Shown here in pieces: positions 53,333-63,475 of a stretch of DNA of 64,000 bases; the stretch's first letter is position 1; each line of letters starts with the position of its first letter. A model generated the notes under the pieces. The model was not told the origin of the DNA, searched no databases, and saw only the letters and a list, made by a program, of their open reading frames with translations. A program made the translations under genes and the position numbers. The DNA is from Citreicoccus inhibens. GTDB lineage: Bacteria > Myxococcota > Myxococcia > Myxococcales > Myxococcaceae. The stretch spans positions 1 to 64,000 of the forward strand of contig NZ_JAHNZT010000016.1 in assembly GCF_019039035.1 (NCBI RefSeq), in the 5' to 3' direction.

Positions 53333-54478
53333 GTGACCACTCCCAGCGCTGCCTCCCGTCATCTCCCGGGGCTCGATTTGCTTCGAGGCCTCGCGATTCT
53401 GCTCGTCATCACGTGGCACTACCCGAAGGTCGGGGCCCCCGAGGCGTTCCTCACGCTCTCCAGGGTGGGGTGGACCGGCGTCGAGCTGTTCTTCGTGCTC
53501 AGCGGCTTCCTCATTGGCGGCCAGCTCCTCGAGCCCGTGGCACGCAGCGAGACGCCGTCCCTGAGCCGCTTCTACCTGCGCCGCGCCTTCCGCATCCTGC
53601 CCAGCTTCTGGGTGGTGCTGGCCGTCTACTTGTTCCTGCCTTCGCTGCGCGAGCGAGCCCTGGAGACGCCCGCGTGGCGCTTCCTGACGTTCACCCAGAA
53701 CTTCGGCCTGCACTTCAACGCGTTCTCCCACGCGTGGTCGCTGTGCGTGGAGGAGCACTTCTATCTGGCCCTCCCGCTGCTCGTGCTGATGCTGCGGCGC
53801 GCTCGGGCAAGCTCCGTCGTGGTGGGCGCGGTGCTGCTGATGGTGCTCGGCGCCGGGGTGCGCAGCGCCCTGTGGCAGCACTTCTTCGCGAACCTGGATG
53901 AGTCGTCTCCCGCGTGGCGCGACTACGACACGCTGCTCTACTACCCGACCTATGCGCGCCTGGATGGCCTCACGTGCGGCGTGCTGCTCGCGCTCGCGCG
54001 CGTGTACCGCCCCGCCTGGTGGGCCCGCGTCACCGGCACACCGTGGATACCTGGCGCGCTGGGACTCGCGCTCCTCGCGCTGGCGGCCTGGGTGGGAGAG
54101 GTGCGCGTGTCATGGGTGTCCACCGTGTTCAGCTTCCCGCTGTACTCGCTGGGGTATGCCTGCGTGCTGGTGGCGATGGCCAGTCCGGCGGCGTCCCGCG
54201 TCCTCGGCCGCGTGCCGGGACTCCCGCTCTTCGCGACGCTCGCCTTCACCGTCTACCTCACGCACAAGATGGTGATTCACGCCGTGCATGACGCGCTCGC
54301 GCCCCATGGACTCGGGGCCTACGACGTCGTGACGGTCCTCGCGTGCGCGCCCGCCATCCTCGCGACCGCGTGGCTCCTGCACCGTGGGGTCGAGCGCCCC
54401 ATGCTCCGCATGCGAGAGTCCTTCGAGCGCGCCATCGGCCGCGCGCGCATGCCGTCCCTCGGAACCCCCACCTCCTGA
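53333..54478 (+). CDS. Acyltransferase-3 family membrane protein (OafA/YrhL-like)
   Basis: 381 residues with about ten TM segments. N-terminal signature GLDLLRGLAILLVITWHY holds the catalytic His region, followed by GVELFFVLSGFLIGG, LSRFYLRRAFRILP and HAWSLCVEEHFYL, all characteristic. Members O-acylate surface polysaccharides or antibiotics. The substrate is unknown. GTG start at 53333 gives the homologous N-terminus. The aminopeptidase gene follows after 10 bp. Confidence 0.92.
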   Translation: MTTPSAASRHLPGLDLLRGLAILLVITWHYPKVGAPEAFLTLSRVGWTGVELFFVLSGFLIGGQLLEPVARSETPSLSRFYLRRAFRILPSFWVVLAVYLFLPSLRERALETPAWRFLTFTQNFGLHFNAFSHAWSLCVEEHFYLALPLLVLMLRRARASSVVVGAVLLMVLGAGVRSALWQHFFANLDESSPAWRDYDTLLYYPTYARLDGLTCGVLLALARVYRPAWWARVTGTPWIPGALGLALLALAAWVGEVRVSWVSTVFSFPLYSLGYACVLVAMASPAASRVLGRVPGLPLFATLAFTVYLTHKMVIHAVHDALAPHGLGAYDVVTVLACAPAILATAWLLHRGVERPMLRMRESFERAIGRARMPSLGTPTS

Positions 54479-54488
54479 TCGAGGTCCC

Positions 54489-55733
54489 ATGTCCCCGTCC
54501 GCTGGTCGCCCCGCGCTCCTCCTCGCCCTCCTGGGGCTCGTCGTCCTCCTGCCCCGGGCGAGCGAGGCACAAGGCGCATCGCGCCCCCGGGCGAGGGACC
54601 TGGGCATCCCCTTCGGGGGACAGGCAGGGCCCCTGGACGCCATCACGGACGTGCCCGGCGTGGAGGTGGGGCACGTCACGCTCAAGGCCGGCAAGGTGCG
54701 CTCGGGCGTCACCGCCATCTTCCCGCTCGGCAGGGACGCGGTGGCGCGCCCCGTCTTCGCGGCGACGCACTCGCTCAACGGCAGCGGCGAGATGACCGGC
54801 ACGCTGTGGATCAAGGAGTCCGGGCTGCTGTCGGGCCCGGTGATGCTCACCAACACGAACGGCATCGGCGCGGTGCGCGACGGCGTGATTGCGTGGGCGC
54901 AGCAGCGCGACCTCGCGTGGGACCTGGGGCTTCCGGTCGTCGCAGAGACCTGGGACGGCTTCCTCAATGACATCGACAGCTTCCCCGTGAAGCGCGAGCA
55001 CGCGCTCCAGGCCATGGACGCGGCTCGCCCGGGTCCCGTGGCGGAGGGCTCGGTGGGCGGCGGCACGGGGATGATCTGCCATGGGTTCAAGGGCGGCATC
55101 GGCACGGCCTCGCGCCAGCTCGCGGAGGACGCGGGCGGATACACCGTGGGCGTGCTGGTGCAGTGCAACTACGGCAGCCGACGCCTGCTGTCCGTGGCGG
55201 GCGTTCCCGTTGGCGAGGAGCTGGCCGACCTGCTCCCCTGCTACACCGGAGACACCGCGCCCAAGGGCCCCTTCACCGCGAAGCTGCGCCCGTGCTCGCA
55301 GCGCGCCAGCACCGCGGCCCCCCTGCCCGAGGGCCAGGGCTCCATCATCGTGGTGGTGGCCACGAACGCGCCGCTGCTCCCACATCAGTTGGAGCGGCTC
55401 GCGCGCCGGGTCCCGCTGGCCATTGGCAAGATGGGCGGGCTCGGTGAGAACTACTCGGGAGACATCTTCCTCGCGTTCTCGACGCAGGCCGCGATCCCTC
55501 CCGCGGGCGCGCCCGTCGCGACCGTCAGCATGCTCGACCACGAGCGGATCAACCCGCTGTTCGAGGCCACGGTGCAGGCCACCGAGGAGTCCATCCTCAA
55601 CGCGATGCTCGCCTCGGACACCATGACGAGCGCGCAGGGCACGCGTGTGTATGGCCTGCCCGTGGACCGCTTCGTCGGCGTGATGAAGAAGCATGGACGC
55701 GTGAAGGACGCGCCCGCTGCGGCGACTCGCTGA
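54489..55733 (+). CDS. DmpA/L-aminopeptidase D-Ala-esterase family peptidase (P1)
   Basis: 414 residues with a signal peptide (LLLALLGLVVLLPRASEA). Family motifs: TDVPGVEVGHVTLKAG, VMLTNTNGIGAVRDGV, GGTGMICHGFKGGIGTASR, and the self-processing site GQG-SIIVVVATNAPLLP, where Ser285 becomes the N-terminal nucleophile of the beta chain. It would process itself and release N-terminal residues from peptides or beta-peptides, outside the cytoplasm. Translated 10 bp after the acyltransferase. Confidence 0.92.
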   Translation: MSPSAGRPALLLALLGLVVLLPRASEAQGASRPRARDLGIPFGGQAGPLDAITDVPGVEVGHVTLKAGKVRSGVTAIFPLGRDAVARPVFAATHSLNGSGEMTGTLWIKESGLLSGPVMLTNTNGIGAVRDGVIAWAQQRDLAWDLGLPVVAETWDGFLNDIDSFPVKREHALQAMDAARPGPVAEGSVGGGTGMICHGFKGGIGTASRQLAEDAGGYTVGVLVQCNYGSRRLLSVAGVPVGEELADLLPCYTGDTAPKGPFTAKLRPCSQRASTAAPLPEGQGSIIVVVATNAPLLPHQLERLARRVPLAIGKMGGLGENYSGDIFLAFSTQAAIPPAGAPVATVSMLDHERINPLFEATVQATEESILNAMLASDTMTSAQGTRVYGLPVDRFVGVMKKHGRVKDAPAAATR

Positions 55734-55751
55734 GTCCAGCGCGAGGACGGC

Positions 55752-56468
55752 TCACAACGTCCCGCGCAGCCCCGCCCGCAACGCGTCCAGCAGTCCGGGA
55801 GGATCTCCCTTTCGCAGGGCCGCGATGCCCGCCTCGAAGTCCGCGCGAGCACCGGCCGCATCCCCCGAGCGAGCGCGCAGAACGGCCCGCGCCTGGAGCA
55901 GCTCCGCGTCCACTTCATCGCCGGTCTGCGAGGACAGCGCCGCGCTGAGGTCTCGAATGGCCGCCTCCACCTGCCCCAGCCGCGCCCGCGCGCCAGCCCG
56001 ACGCTGAAGCAGCCAGGCGTTGCCTGGGTCCTCCGCCAGCGCGAGCGTCCAATCTCGCTCGGCCTCGGTGAGCCGGTCGAGCGCTTCCAGGGACTCGGCG
56101 CGCTTCATGTAGAGCACGAGCGGTTTGCGGAACCCGCCGGACTCCGCGGTGTCGAAGCCCGCGACCGCTTCGGCGTGGCGCCCGAGCCGCGCGAGCATCA
56201 GCGCATGGTGAAAGCGCGTCGCGAGGTGCCCTGGCGCCAGCTCCAGCACGCGCTCGAACCCCACGAGCGCCTCGGCGGGAGCCCGGCCCCAGACCCCGAG
56301 CGTCAGCGCCAGCTCGATGAGGACGCGCACTTGGTCCGGATGGGCCTCGGCGAGCGCGCGGATCCGTCCAAGGGCCTGGGCATAGCGCCCACTGCGCCGG
56401 AGGCGATCCACCTCCCGCAGCGGCTCGGACAGCTCTCGTGGCCAGGCCTTGCGCCCGTTGTGCTCCAT
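55752..56468 (-). CDS. TPR-repeat protein of unknown function
   Basis: 238 residues, cytosolic (no signal). About five tetratricopeptide-like repeats: YAQALGRIRALAEAHPDQV, APAEALVGFERVLELAPGH, LARLGRHAEAVAGFDTAESG, RLTEAERDWTLALAEDPGN. I start at MEHNGRKAW after GGGAGCG; a longer in-frame extension reads through low-complexity GC DNA and is rejected. It is convergent with the DmpA-like gene and transcribed alone. Partner unknown. Confidence 0.82.
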   Translation of the reverse strand: MEHNGRKAWPRELSEPLREVDRLRRSGRYAQALGRIRALAEAHPDQVRVLIELALTLGVWGRAPAEALVGFERVLELAPGHLATRFHHALMLARLGRHAEAVAGFDTAESGGFRKPLVLYMKRAESLEALDRLTEAERDWTLALAEDPGNAWLLQRRAGARARLGQVEAAIRDLSAALSSQTGDEVDAELLQARAVLRARSGDAAGARADFEAGIAALRKGDPPGLLDALRAGLRGTL

Positions 56469-56937
56469 CGACTCGCGCTCCCAGGTGGATGCGAGGCGAC
56501 TCGTTACCAGCCCCGGCTGCACACAGCCACCGTCGATACGGCCGCGTCGACCGGGGCGGGCCCCGCCGTTGGAGGCGGCGCGGGCCCCACCCCGGCGCAC
56601 GGCGCCCGGTCCAGGCCCCCCGACCTGCTCCGGCCCCCCCGGCGTTATCGAGCGATGTCTGTGCCCCCGGCACCGCCACGGATGCGCGGCGTCGGGAGTC
56701 GATGGACAGGGGCCACTGCAAGGACGGGGCCTCCAGGAGTCCCGAGGGACTCGGACGCCCGGGCGGTGGCGCCGTGGCGCCGGATGTCACAGAGCCAACA
56801 GTGCTGTTGCTCGAAAGGTCACAACCCGGCACGTGGCGCACGGCGGCACCGCGTCCGCCAGGAACGCGCGAGCGTCCGAGCTGAACGCATGCCCGTGACG
56901 TTCGGGAGGGATGACGCGGTGCGTGTGTCGGAGGATG
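56469..56937. other. Gene-free stretch between the TPR and UPF0178 genes
   Basis: 469 bp with no convincing gene on either strand; open frames here are low-complexity GC translations. Notable points are a CAACAG-TG-CTGTTG dyad (56796-56809) flanked by two GTCAC repeats, and GGCGCC repeated on both sides of GT (near 56768-56781). The promoter of the TPR gene should lie in the lower half. Confidence 0.5.
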
Positions 56938-57399
56938 TCAGCGACCGGACGACCTGAGCAGCCGAGTCAGCTCGCGATCCAACGCCGCGGCGAACTCCTG
57001 GCGGTCCTTCGCGGAGAAGCCGCTGGGGCCGCCGGTCATCACCCCGCTCTCGCGCAGCTCCTGCATGAAGTTGCGCACCGAGAGGCGCTCCTGGACGTTC
57101 TCCTCGGTGAAGAGCTCGCCCCGCGGGTCCAGCACCACCACGCCCCGAGGGACGAGGAGCGCGGCGAGCGGGATGTCCTGAGTGACGGCCAGGTCCCCCG
57201 CCTCGGCCGTGGCGGCGATGTGGCGATCGGCCACGTCGAGCCCGGCGCCCACCTGCACGCTCGACACCCACTCGGAGCGCGGCAGGCCGAGCGGGCGGTT
57301 GGCCACGAACACGGCAGGCACCCGCAGGCGCTGAGCCGCCCGCACGAGGATCTCCCGCACGGGGCCCGGACAGGCATCTGCATCCACCCAGATTCGCAT
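56938..57399 (-). CDS. UPF0178 (YaiI/YqxD) PIN-like domain protein
   Basis: 153 residues with the UPF0178 signatures IWVDADACPGPVREILVRAA, VFVANRPL, AATAEAGDLAVTQDIPLAAL and VVLDPRGELFT. The conserved Asp residues fit a PIN-like nuclease fold, but no member has a firm function. It is divergent from the alpha/beta hydrolase with 55 bp between starts. Confidence 0.9.
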   Translation of the reverse strand: MRIWVDADACPGPVREILVRAAQRLRVPAVFVANRPLGLPRSEWVSSVQVGAGLDVADRHIAATAEAGDLAVTQDIPLAALLVPRGVVVLDPRGELFTEENVQERLSVRNFMQELRESGVMTGGPSGFSAKDRQEFAAALDRELTRLLRSSGR

Positions 57400-57454
57400 G
57401 AGCCTGTCATTGTCGCAGGGTTCCCCAAGACTGGGAGCCCGAGGAGACAGCCCC

Positions 57455-58504
57455 ATGCACAATCCCGAGACACCGCCGGACCCGCCCGCCGAGCCAGCCC
57501 TCGACACCGAGGCCCCCGCGGATGCGCCCCGGGTGGGCGGCGGCAAGGTGGACCTCGCCCTCGGCGTCCTCAACGGCGTGGTCGGGGACTATCTCCACGC
57601 GAACGACAATGGCCTCGCCATCTCCATGGCGCTGCACCACGAGGGCACGCCCGTGGCGCTCACCCGCGAAGCGCTCCAGCGCGCCTATCCGCGCGCGACG
57701 GGGCGGCTGGCGCTGTGGGTCCACGGCCTCGCGGTCACCGAGTCCATCTGGGCCTTTCCGGGCGACGCGACCCGCACGTACGGCGCGATGCTGGAGCGCG
57801 ACGCGGGCCTCACCCCGCTCTATCTCCGCTACAACACCGGGCTCCACGTCTCCGAGAACGGGGCCGCGCTCGCGCGCCTGCTGGAGACGCTCGTCACCGA
57901 GTTCCCGGTTCCCATCGAGGAGTTGGTGCTGGTGGGGTACAGCATGGGCGGGCTCGTGGTGCGCAGCGCCTGTCACGTCGCCGCGCGGGACACGCTGACG
58001 TGGCTCTCGTACGCGCAACGCGCGCTCTATCTCGGCGTGCCCCACCTGGGCAGCCCGCTGGAGCGCGTGGGCAGCGTCGTGTCCTGGGTGCTGCGCACCA
58101 TCCCCAATGCGTACACGCGGCTGGTGGCGGACGTGGCGGACCTGCGCAGCAACGGCGTGAAGGACATGGGCTACGCGAACCTGCTGAGCGAGGACTGGCA
58201 AGGAGCCGACCCCAACGTGCCGCTCCAGAATCGCCGGCACCCCGTTCCGCTGCTGCCCACCATCGCCCATCACCTCATCGCCGGAGCGCTGTCGAGTGAC
58301 GAGCGCAACTGGGTCTCCCTGCTCTTCGGCGACGGCATCGTCCCCGTGTCGAGCGCGACGGGCCGCGCGAAGCCCGAGGATCGCAGCCCCGTCTTTCCTC
58401 AGGAGAACGTGAAGGTGGTGAGCGCGATCGACCACGTGGCCATCGCCCACCACGAACAGGTGTATGTCCTGATTCGGGAGTGGTTCGCTCCGGAGGCCCC
58501 ATGA
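57455..58504 (+). CDS. Alpha/beta hydrolase (lipase-like)
   Basis: 349 residues, no signal peptide. Core motifs: ALWVHGLAVTES (oxyanion strand) and VLVGYSMGGLVVRSAC with nucleophile Ser163. A later Asp (FGDGIVPVSSA) and His (SAIDHVAIAHHE) complete a likely triad. The lid region LGVPHLGSPLERV is typical of lipase/palmitoyl-esterase relatives. The stop overlaps the next start (ATGA), so the small following gene is a translational partner. Confidence 0.9.
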   Translation: MHNPETPPDPPAEPALDTEAPADAPRVGGGKVDLALGVLNGVVGDYLHANDNGLAISMALHHEGTPVALTREALQRAYPRATGRLALWVHGLAVTESIWAFPGDATRTYGAMLERDAGLTPLYLRYNTGLHVSENGAALARLLETLVTEFPVPIEELVLVGYSMGGLVVRSACHVAARDTLTWLSYAQRALYLGVPHLGSPLERVGSVVSWVLRTIPNAYTRLVADVADLRSNGVKDMGYANLLSEDWQGADPNVPLQNRRHPVPLLPTIAHHLIAGALSSDERNWVSLLFGDGIVPVSSATGRAKPEDRSPVFPQENVKVVSAIDHVAIAHHEQVYVLIREWFAPEAP

Positions 58505-58776
58505 AGCGCTGGCGAGGATTGAAGGACCTGGTGCAGGACGCCGTGGACCACGGCGCGACGGCCATCGAGAAAGTGCACCGCACCAGCGCGGCGACCCCGT
58601 TCCAATTGCTGGAGCAGGTGCCCGGCCTCGAGCGGCCCGCGCGCGTGGCCCACGGCCTTCATGACCTGGCCCTCTCCGGCTCGTACGGGATGGTTCGGCT
58701 CGTCACGCGGCAGGTGGGCAAGGCGATCGATCAGGTGCTCGACGTGATGGAAGCGCCCTCGGCGTGCGAGCCCTGA
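58501..58776 (+). CDS. Small helical protein coupled to the alpha/beta hydrolase
   Basis: 91 residues, unrecognised. Predicted mostly helical: WRGLKDLVQDAVDHGATAIE and SYGMVRLVTRQVGKAIDQVL are amphipathic. Its start overlaps the hydrolase stop (ATGA). Given the coupling, it may be an accessory or chaperone subunit of the hydrolase; this is inference. Confidence 0.7.
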   Translation: MKRWRGLKDLVQDAVDHGATAIEKVHRTSAATPFQLLEQVPGLERPARVAHGLHDLALSGSYGMVRLVTRQVGKAIDQVLDVMEAPSACEP

Positions 58777-58894
58777 ACGCCATTACCTCGCGCGTCATCG
58801 CGGCGGTTCGGCCTCCTGCGTACAAGACCCCCATCGGCGCGACGGAAAAGACCGCGCGCCGAAGCGTGAACCTTGTCACCCGAGGACCCTCCCC

Positions 58895-59275
58895 ATGACC
58901 ACCCACGAGCTGACGCAGATCATCGACCTCTACTTCACCGCCTGGAACGAGCTGAACCTCGAGCGACGCGCGGTGCTGATCGCCCAGGTCTGGGACAAGG
59001 AGGGCCGGCTCATCGATCCGCCCCTCGCGTCGAGCGGACACATCGGCATCAGCGAGCACATCAGCGCGCTGCACTCGAAGTTCCCGGGCCACACGTTCCG
59101 GCGCTCCAGCGGCATCGACTCGCACAACGGGCAGATCCGCTTCGCGTGGGAGCTGATGACACCCCAGGGCACCGCGATGCTCACCGGCATGGACGTGGGC
59201 GAGCTCACGTCCGAGGGCAAGCTGCGCCGGGTGGCGGGCTTCTTCGGCCCGCTGCCTGAACTCACCCAGGCGTGA
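58895..59275 (+). CDS. SnoaL/NTF2-like protein
   Basis: 126 residues of the NTF2-like cone fold: helix LTQIIDLYFTAWNELNLERR, then VWDKEGRLIDPPLASSGHIG, GIDSHNGQIRFAWELMTP and TGMDVGELTSEGKLRRVAGF. These proteins bind or isomerise small molecules; no catalytic residue stands out. It stands alone with about 118 bp upstream. Confidence 0.85.
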   Translation: MTTHELTQIIDLYFTAWNELNLERRAVLIAQVWDKEGRLIDPPLASSGHIGISEHISALHSKFPGHTFRRSSGIDSHNGQIRFAWELMTPQGTAMLTGMDVGELTSEGKLRRVAGFFGPLPELTQA

Positions 59276-59290
59276 GCCCCACGCTCACGC
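59270..59290. terminator. Hairpin shared by convergent genes
   Basis: GCGTGAGC at 59270-59277 pairs with GCTCACGC at 59283-59290 (8 bp, 5-nt loop). It overlaps the stop codons of the SnoaL-like and methyltransferase genes. Confidence 0.65.
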
Positions 59291-60199
59291 GACGACGGCC
59301 GCCGCGAAGTGACAGTGATCGAACGCGCGGTAGCCGTCGGTCCGCCCCGCGAAGTAGCGCTCCTGGATATCGGCGGGCGTGAGCTGCTCGCGCGCCGTCA
59401 GCCCCACCGCGCGCAGCAGCGCAGGCAACTCCGCGGCATCCAGTCCCGTCCGCATCGGCTCGCCCGCCTGGCGCACCGCCGCCAGCAGGCGCTGCGCCCG
59501 CGCCGAGGCCCGCTCCGGCACGAAGGCGTCCGTGTCCAGATGATCGAACACCACCGTGCTGCCCCGCGCCGCCACGGTGGCGATGGACCGCAGGGTCCGC
59601 AGCACGCTGTCGCGCGACAGATAGTAGGTCACGCCCAACCAACTGAAGAACGACGGCACGCGCGAGTCGAAGCCCGCCTCGCGCAGCACGTCCTCGAGCG
59701 CGTCGCGCGAGAAGTCGATGGGGACGAAGCGAAGCAGCGAGGGCACAGTCCATCCGGCCCGCGCCACGCGCCGCCGCATGTCCGCCTGCGTGACGGGGTG
59801 ATCCACCGAGAACACCATCACGTGGCTGGCGGACTCGGGGCACCGGAACGCGAACGTGTCCAGCCCCGCGCCCAGGATGACGTACTGCGAGATGCCCTGG
59901 GGCAGCGAGGCCAACAGGAGCGACTCGGTGTAGCGCGCCCGAGACAGGGTAATGGAGGCACCGAGCGCCCGCATCGAGCGAGCCAGCGCGACGGACGGAT
60001 CCATCCCGGGCACCCACTCCTCCGGCGCGAAGAACGCGACCGCCGAGCCCAGGTGCTGGCTGAGGGTCCCCCACTCCTCGGGCGCGAACAGCTGCGCCGC
60101 CAGGGAGTCATCAAAGATGCGGGGCGTGTCGTTCCGGGCGTGGTGCGCGCGGGTGAATGCGCTGATGAGCGCCGTGACGCTCGGCGTGGATTCGCTCAT
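59285..60199 (-). CDS. LCM/PPM-type SAM-dependent methyltransferase (PF04072)
   Basis: 304 residues. Recognisable features: RIFDDSLAAQLFAPEEW near the N-terminus, SRARYTESLLL, the SAM loop YVILGAGLDTFAFRCPE, VDHPVTQADMRRRV and FSWLGVTYYLSRDSV. This is the leucine carboxyl methyltransferase-like group common in actinomycetes and myxobacteria, often linked to small-molecule modification. Target unknown. Its upstream region (60268-60300) is strikingly AT-rich and probably holds the promoter. Confidence 0.9.
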   Translation of the reverse strand: MSESTPSVTALISAFTRAHHARNDTPRIFDDSLAAQLFAPEEWGTLSQHLGSAVAFFAPEEWVPGMDPSVALARSMRALGASITLSRARYTESLLLASLPQGISQYVILGAGLDTFAFRCPESASHVMVFSVDHPVTQADMRRRVARAGWTVPSLLRFVPIDFSRDALEDVLREAGFDSRVPSFFSWLGVTYYLSRDSVLRTLRSIATVAARGSTVVFDHLDTDAFVPERASARAQRLLAAVRQAGEPMRTGLDAAELPALLRAVGLTAREQLTPADIQERYFAGRTDGYRAFDHCHFAAAVVA

Positions 60200-60346
60200 G
60201 GGTCGGCTCCTCGGGAGCGCGAGACAGGCCTCGCGCAGGCACCTTCGAGTAGCACCCGGACTTCGAGCAGATCAACAAAACATCAATAATTTCGACACCT
60301 TACACCACTCGACCCCATCCTGTCAAGCCCGCCCCGGACGAGGCGC

Positions 60347-61267
60347 TCACGACGGCGGCATCGGCCCCAGGTAGTCGAGCGGCTCCACGGGCTTGCCGTC
60401 CACGCGGACCTCGAAGTGGAGGTGCGGCCCGGACGTCTTGCCAGACTCGCCCACCGTGGCGATGACCTGGCCTCGACGCACCTTCTGCCCCGTGCGCACG
60501 CGCAGGTCGCGGTTGTGGGCGTACAGGGTGATGAGCTGTGCCGAGTGCTCGACGATGGCGATGAGCCCGTAGCCCTTCTGCTCACCCGCGTAGAGCACCG
60601 TGCCTTCCTGCGCGGTCTTCACGGGTGTACCCGCGGGCGCCGCCAGGTCCACGCCGTCATGCGGCTCCTTGCCCTTCTTGCCGAAGCGGCCATACAGCAC
60701 GCCCTTCAGCGGCCAGTCGAGCAACCCTTGGGTCGCCACGCGCGGACGCGCGGACGCCGAACCGGGCCGCCCCGACAGCACGCGCCCACGCGCGGGCGGG
60801 GGATCCTCTCGCCGCGCGACTGGAGGACGCGCACGACGCGGAGAGGACACCGGCGCGGTACCGGGCGAGGACAGCACCAGCTCGGGCTCCTCATCCGAGT
60901 CCACGTGGCCCGAGGACTCCATCTCCACCGGGCCAGACTCGGTGCCGGGGATGGTCAGCTCCTGCCCCACCGAAATCGCGCGCGCGTCCGAGATGCCATT
61001 GGCCTTGGACAGCTCCTCCACCGTGAGGCCGTACGTCTTGGCGATGCGGTACATCGTCTCGCCGGGCGCCACGGTGTGGCGCATGGCCACCAACTCGGGC
61101 TCCACGTGCGCGGGACGCAAGGCGAAGGGCAGCGGCGCCCCGGTCGCCCGCATCCCCTTCCCCGACGCCTCAGTCGCCTCGGGGAGGACACCGTCCCCCA
61201 GTCCACTGGAGGCCCGGGTCCCCGCGCAGCCGCCCATGAGCGCGGCCACGAGGAGGACCCGGAGCAC
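60347..61267 (-). CDS. NlpD-like lipoprotein: LysM plus M23 peptidase domain
   Basis: 306 residues. Lipoprotein signal (LRVLLVAALMGGC). A LysM domain at ~65-110 (MRHTVAPGETMYRIAKTYG, ISVGQELTIPG), a Pro/Arg/Ser linker, then an M23 domain with GRFGKKGKEPHDGVDLAAPA and HLHFEVRVDGKP. The HxxxD and HxH zinc motifs are present (PHDGVD, HLHFE), so it may be active, unlike enteric NlpD. I start at GTG 61267; TTG 61300 is an alternative. It follows surE, as nlpD does in enteric bacteria. Envelope and cell-division role inferred. Confidence 0.88.
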   Translation of the reverse strand: MLRVLLVAALMGGCAGTRASSGLGDGVLPEATEASGKGMRATGAPLPFALRPAHVEPELVAMRHTVAPGETMYRIAKTYGLTVEELSKANGISDARAISVGQELTIPGTESGPVEMESSGHVDSDEEPELVLSSPGTAPVSSPRRARPPVARREDPPPARGRVLSGRPGSASARPRVATQGLLDWPLKGVLYGRFGKKGKEPHDGVDLAAPAGTPVKTAQEGTVLYAGEQKGYGLIAIVEHSAQLITLYAHNRDLRVRTGQKVRRGQVIATVGESGKTSGPHLHFEVRVDGKPVEPLDYLGPMPPS

Positions 61268-61302
61268 GTGCTCCGTGCGACTGGTGCCCCGCCCCGGCAA
61301 AC

Positions 61303-62091
61303 TCAGGCACCGTCCGGGTCGTGCCGCTGGAAGCCGTCCAGCGTCCAACTCGTGAGGCCTGCAATGCGCCCGTGGTCGGTCAGGTCCAGGTGCAGCGGCG
61401 TCACCGACACGCGCTTGTCCAGGTGCACGGCATTGCAGTCGCTGCCCTGGATGTCCTCGTGTTGGTAGTCCGTGCCGCCAATCCAGTAGTACTTCCGGCC
61501 GCGCGGGTCCTCTTTCTCCACGACGTCATATCCGTAGGAGTGACGGCCCAACCGCGTGACGATGTAGCCGTCCGGCTCCACGCCGCCGGGGATGTTCACG
61601 TTGAGGAGCATCCGAGGCGGCAGCGGGCGAGACAGCGCGGACTGCGCCAGCGACCGGGCGAAGCGCGCCGCGGGCCCGAAGTCGAACGGCCCCCGGGACA
61701 CGAGGCTGAACGCGATGGACGGCACCCCGAGCTGGGCCGCCTCCATCGCCGCGGCCACCGTCCCTGAATAAGTGACGTCGTCCGCCAGGTTCGAGCCGTG
61801 GTTGATGCCGGAGACCATGAGCTGAGGACGAGCATCCTTCAGCAGGTGCACCAGCGCCAGATACGAGCAGTCCGTCGGGGTGCCGTCCACGGCGAACCAC
61901 CGCTCGCGCACCTGCTTGATGCGCAGCGGCCGGTGCAGGCTGATGGCGTGGGACGCGGCGCTCTGCTCGCGGTCAGGCGCCACGACCCACACTTCCCCCA
62001 AGGGGCTCACGGCCTCGACGAGCGCATGGAGTCCCTCAGAGAAGTAGCCGTCGTCGTTGGAGACGAGGATGCGAGGAAGAGGAGCGCTCAC
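61303..62091 (-). CDS. surE: 5'/3'-nucleotidase SurE
   Basis: 262 residues with the SurE metal site: ILVSNDDGYFSEGL, PDREQSAASHAIS, and SGINHGSNLADDVTYSGTVA. A stationary-phase nucleotidase and polyphosphatase in known members. It starts 3 bp after the enolase stop and is followed 35 bp later by the NlpD-like gene, so the three form an operon. Confidence 0.95.
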   Translation of the reverse strand: MSAPLPRILVSNDDGYFSEGLHALVEAVSPLGEVWVVAPDREQSAASHAISLHRPLRIKQVRERWFAVDGTPTDCSYLALVHLLKDARPQLMVSGINHGSNLADDVTYSGTVAAAMEAAQLGVPSIAFSLVSRGPFDFGPAARFARSLAQSALSRPLPPRMLLNVNIPGGVEPDGYIVTRLGRHSYGYDVVEKEDPRGRKYYWIGGTDYQHEDIQGSDCNAVHLDKRVSVTPLHLDLTDHGRIAGLTSWTLDGFQRHDPDGA

Positions 62092-62094
62092 GGC

Positions 62095-63408
<1,314 letters not shown>

Positions 63409-63475
63409 CTAGAAGGACATACCGGAGCGGGCAAGCACGCTCACGCGAGGGGCTGCTACACTGTCCACCCGCCGA

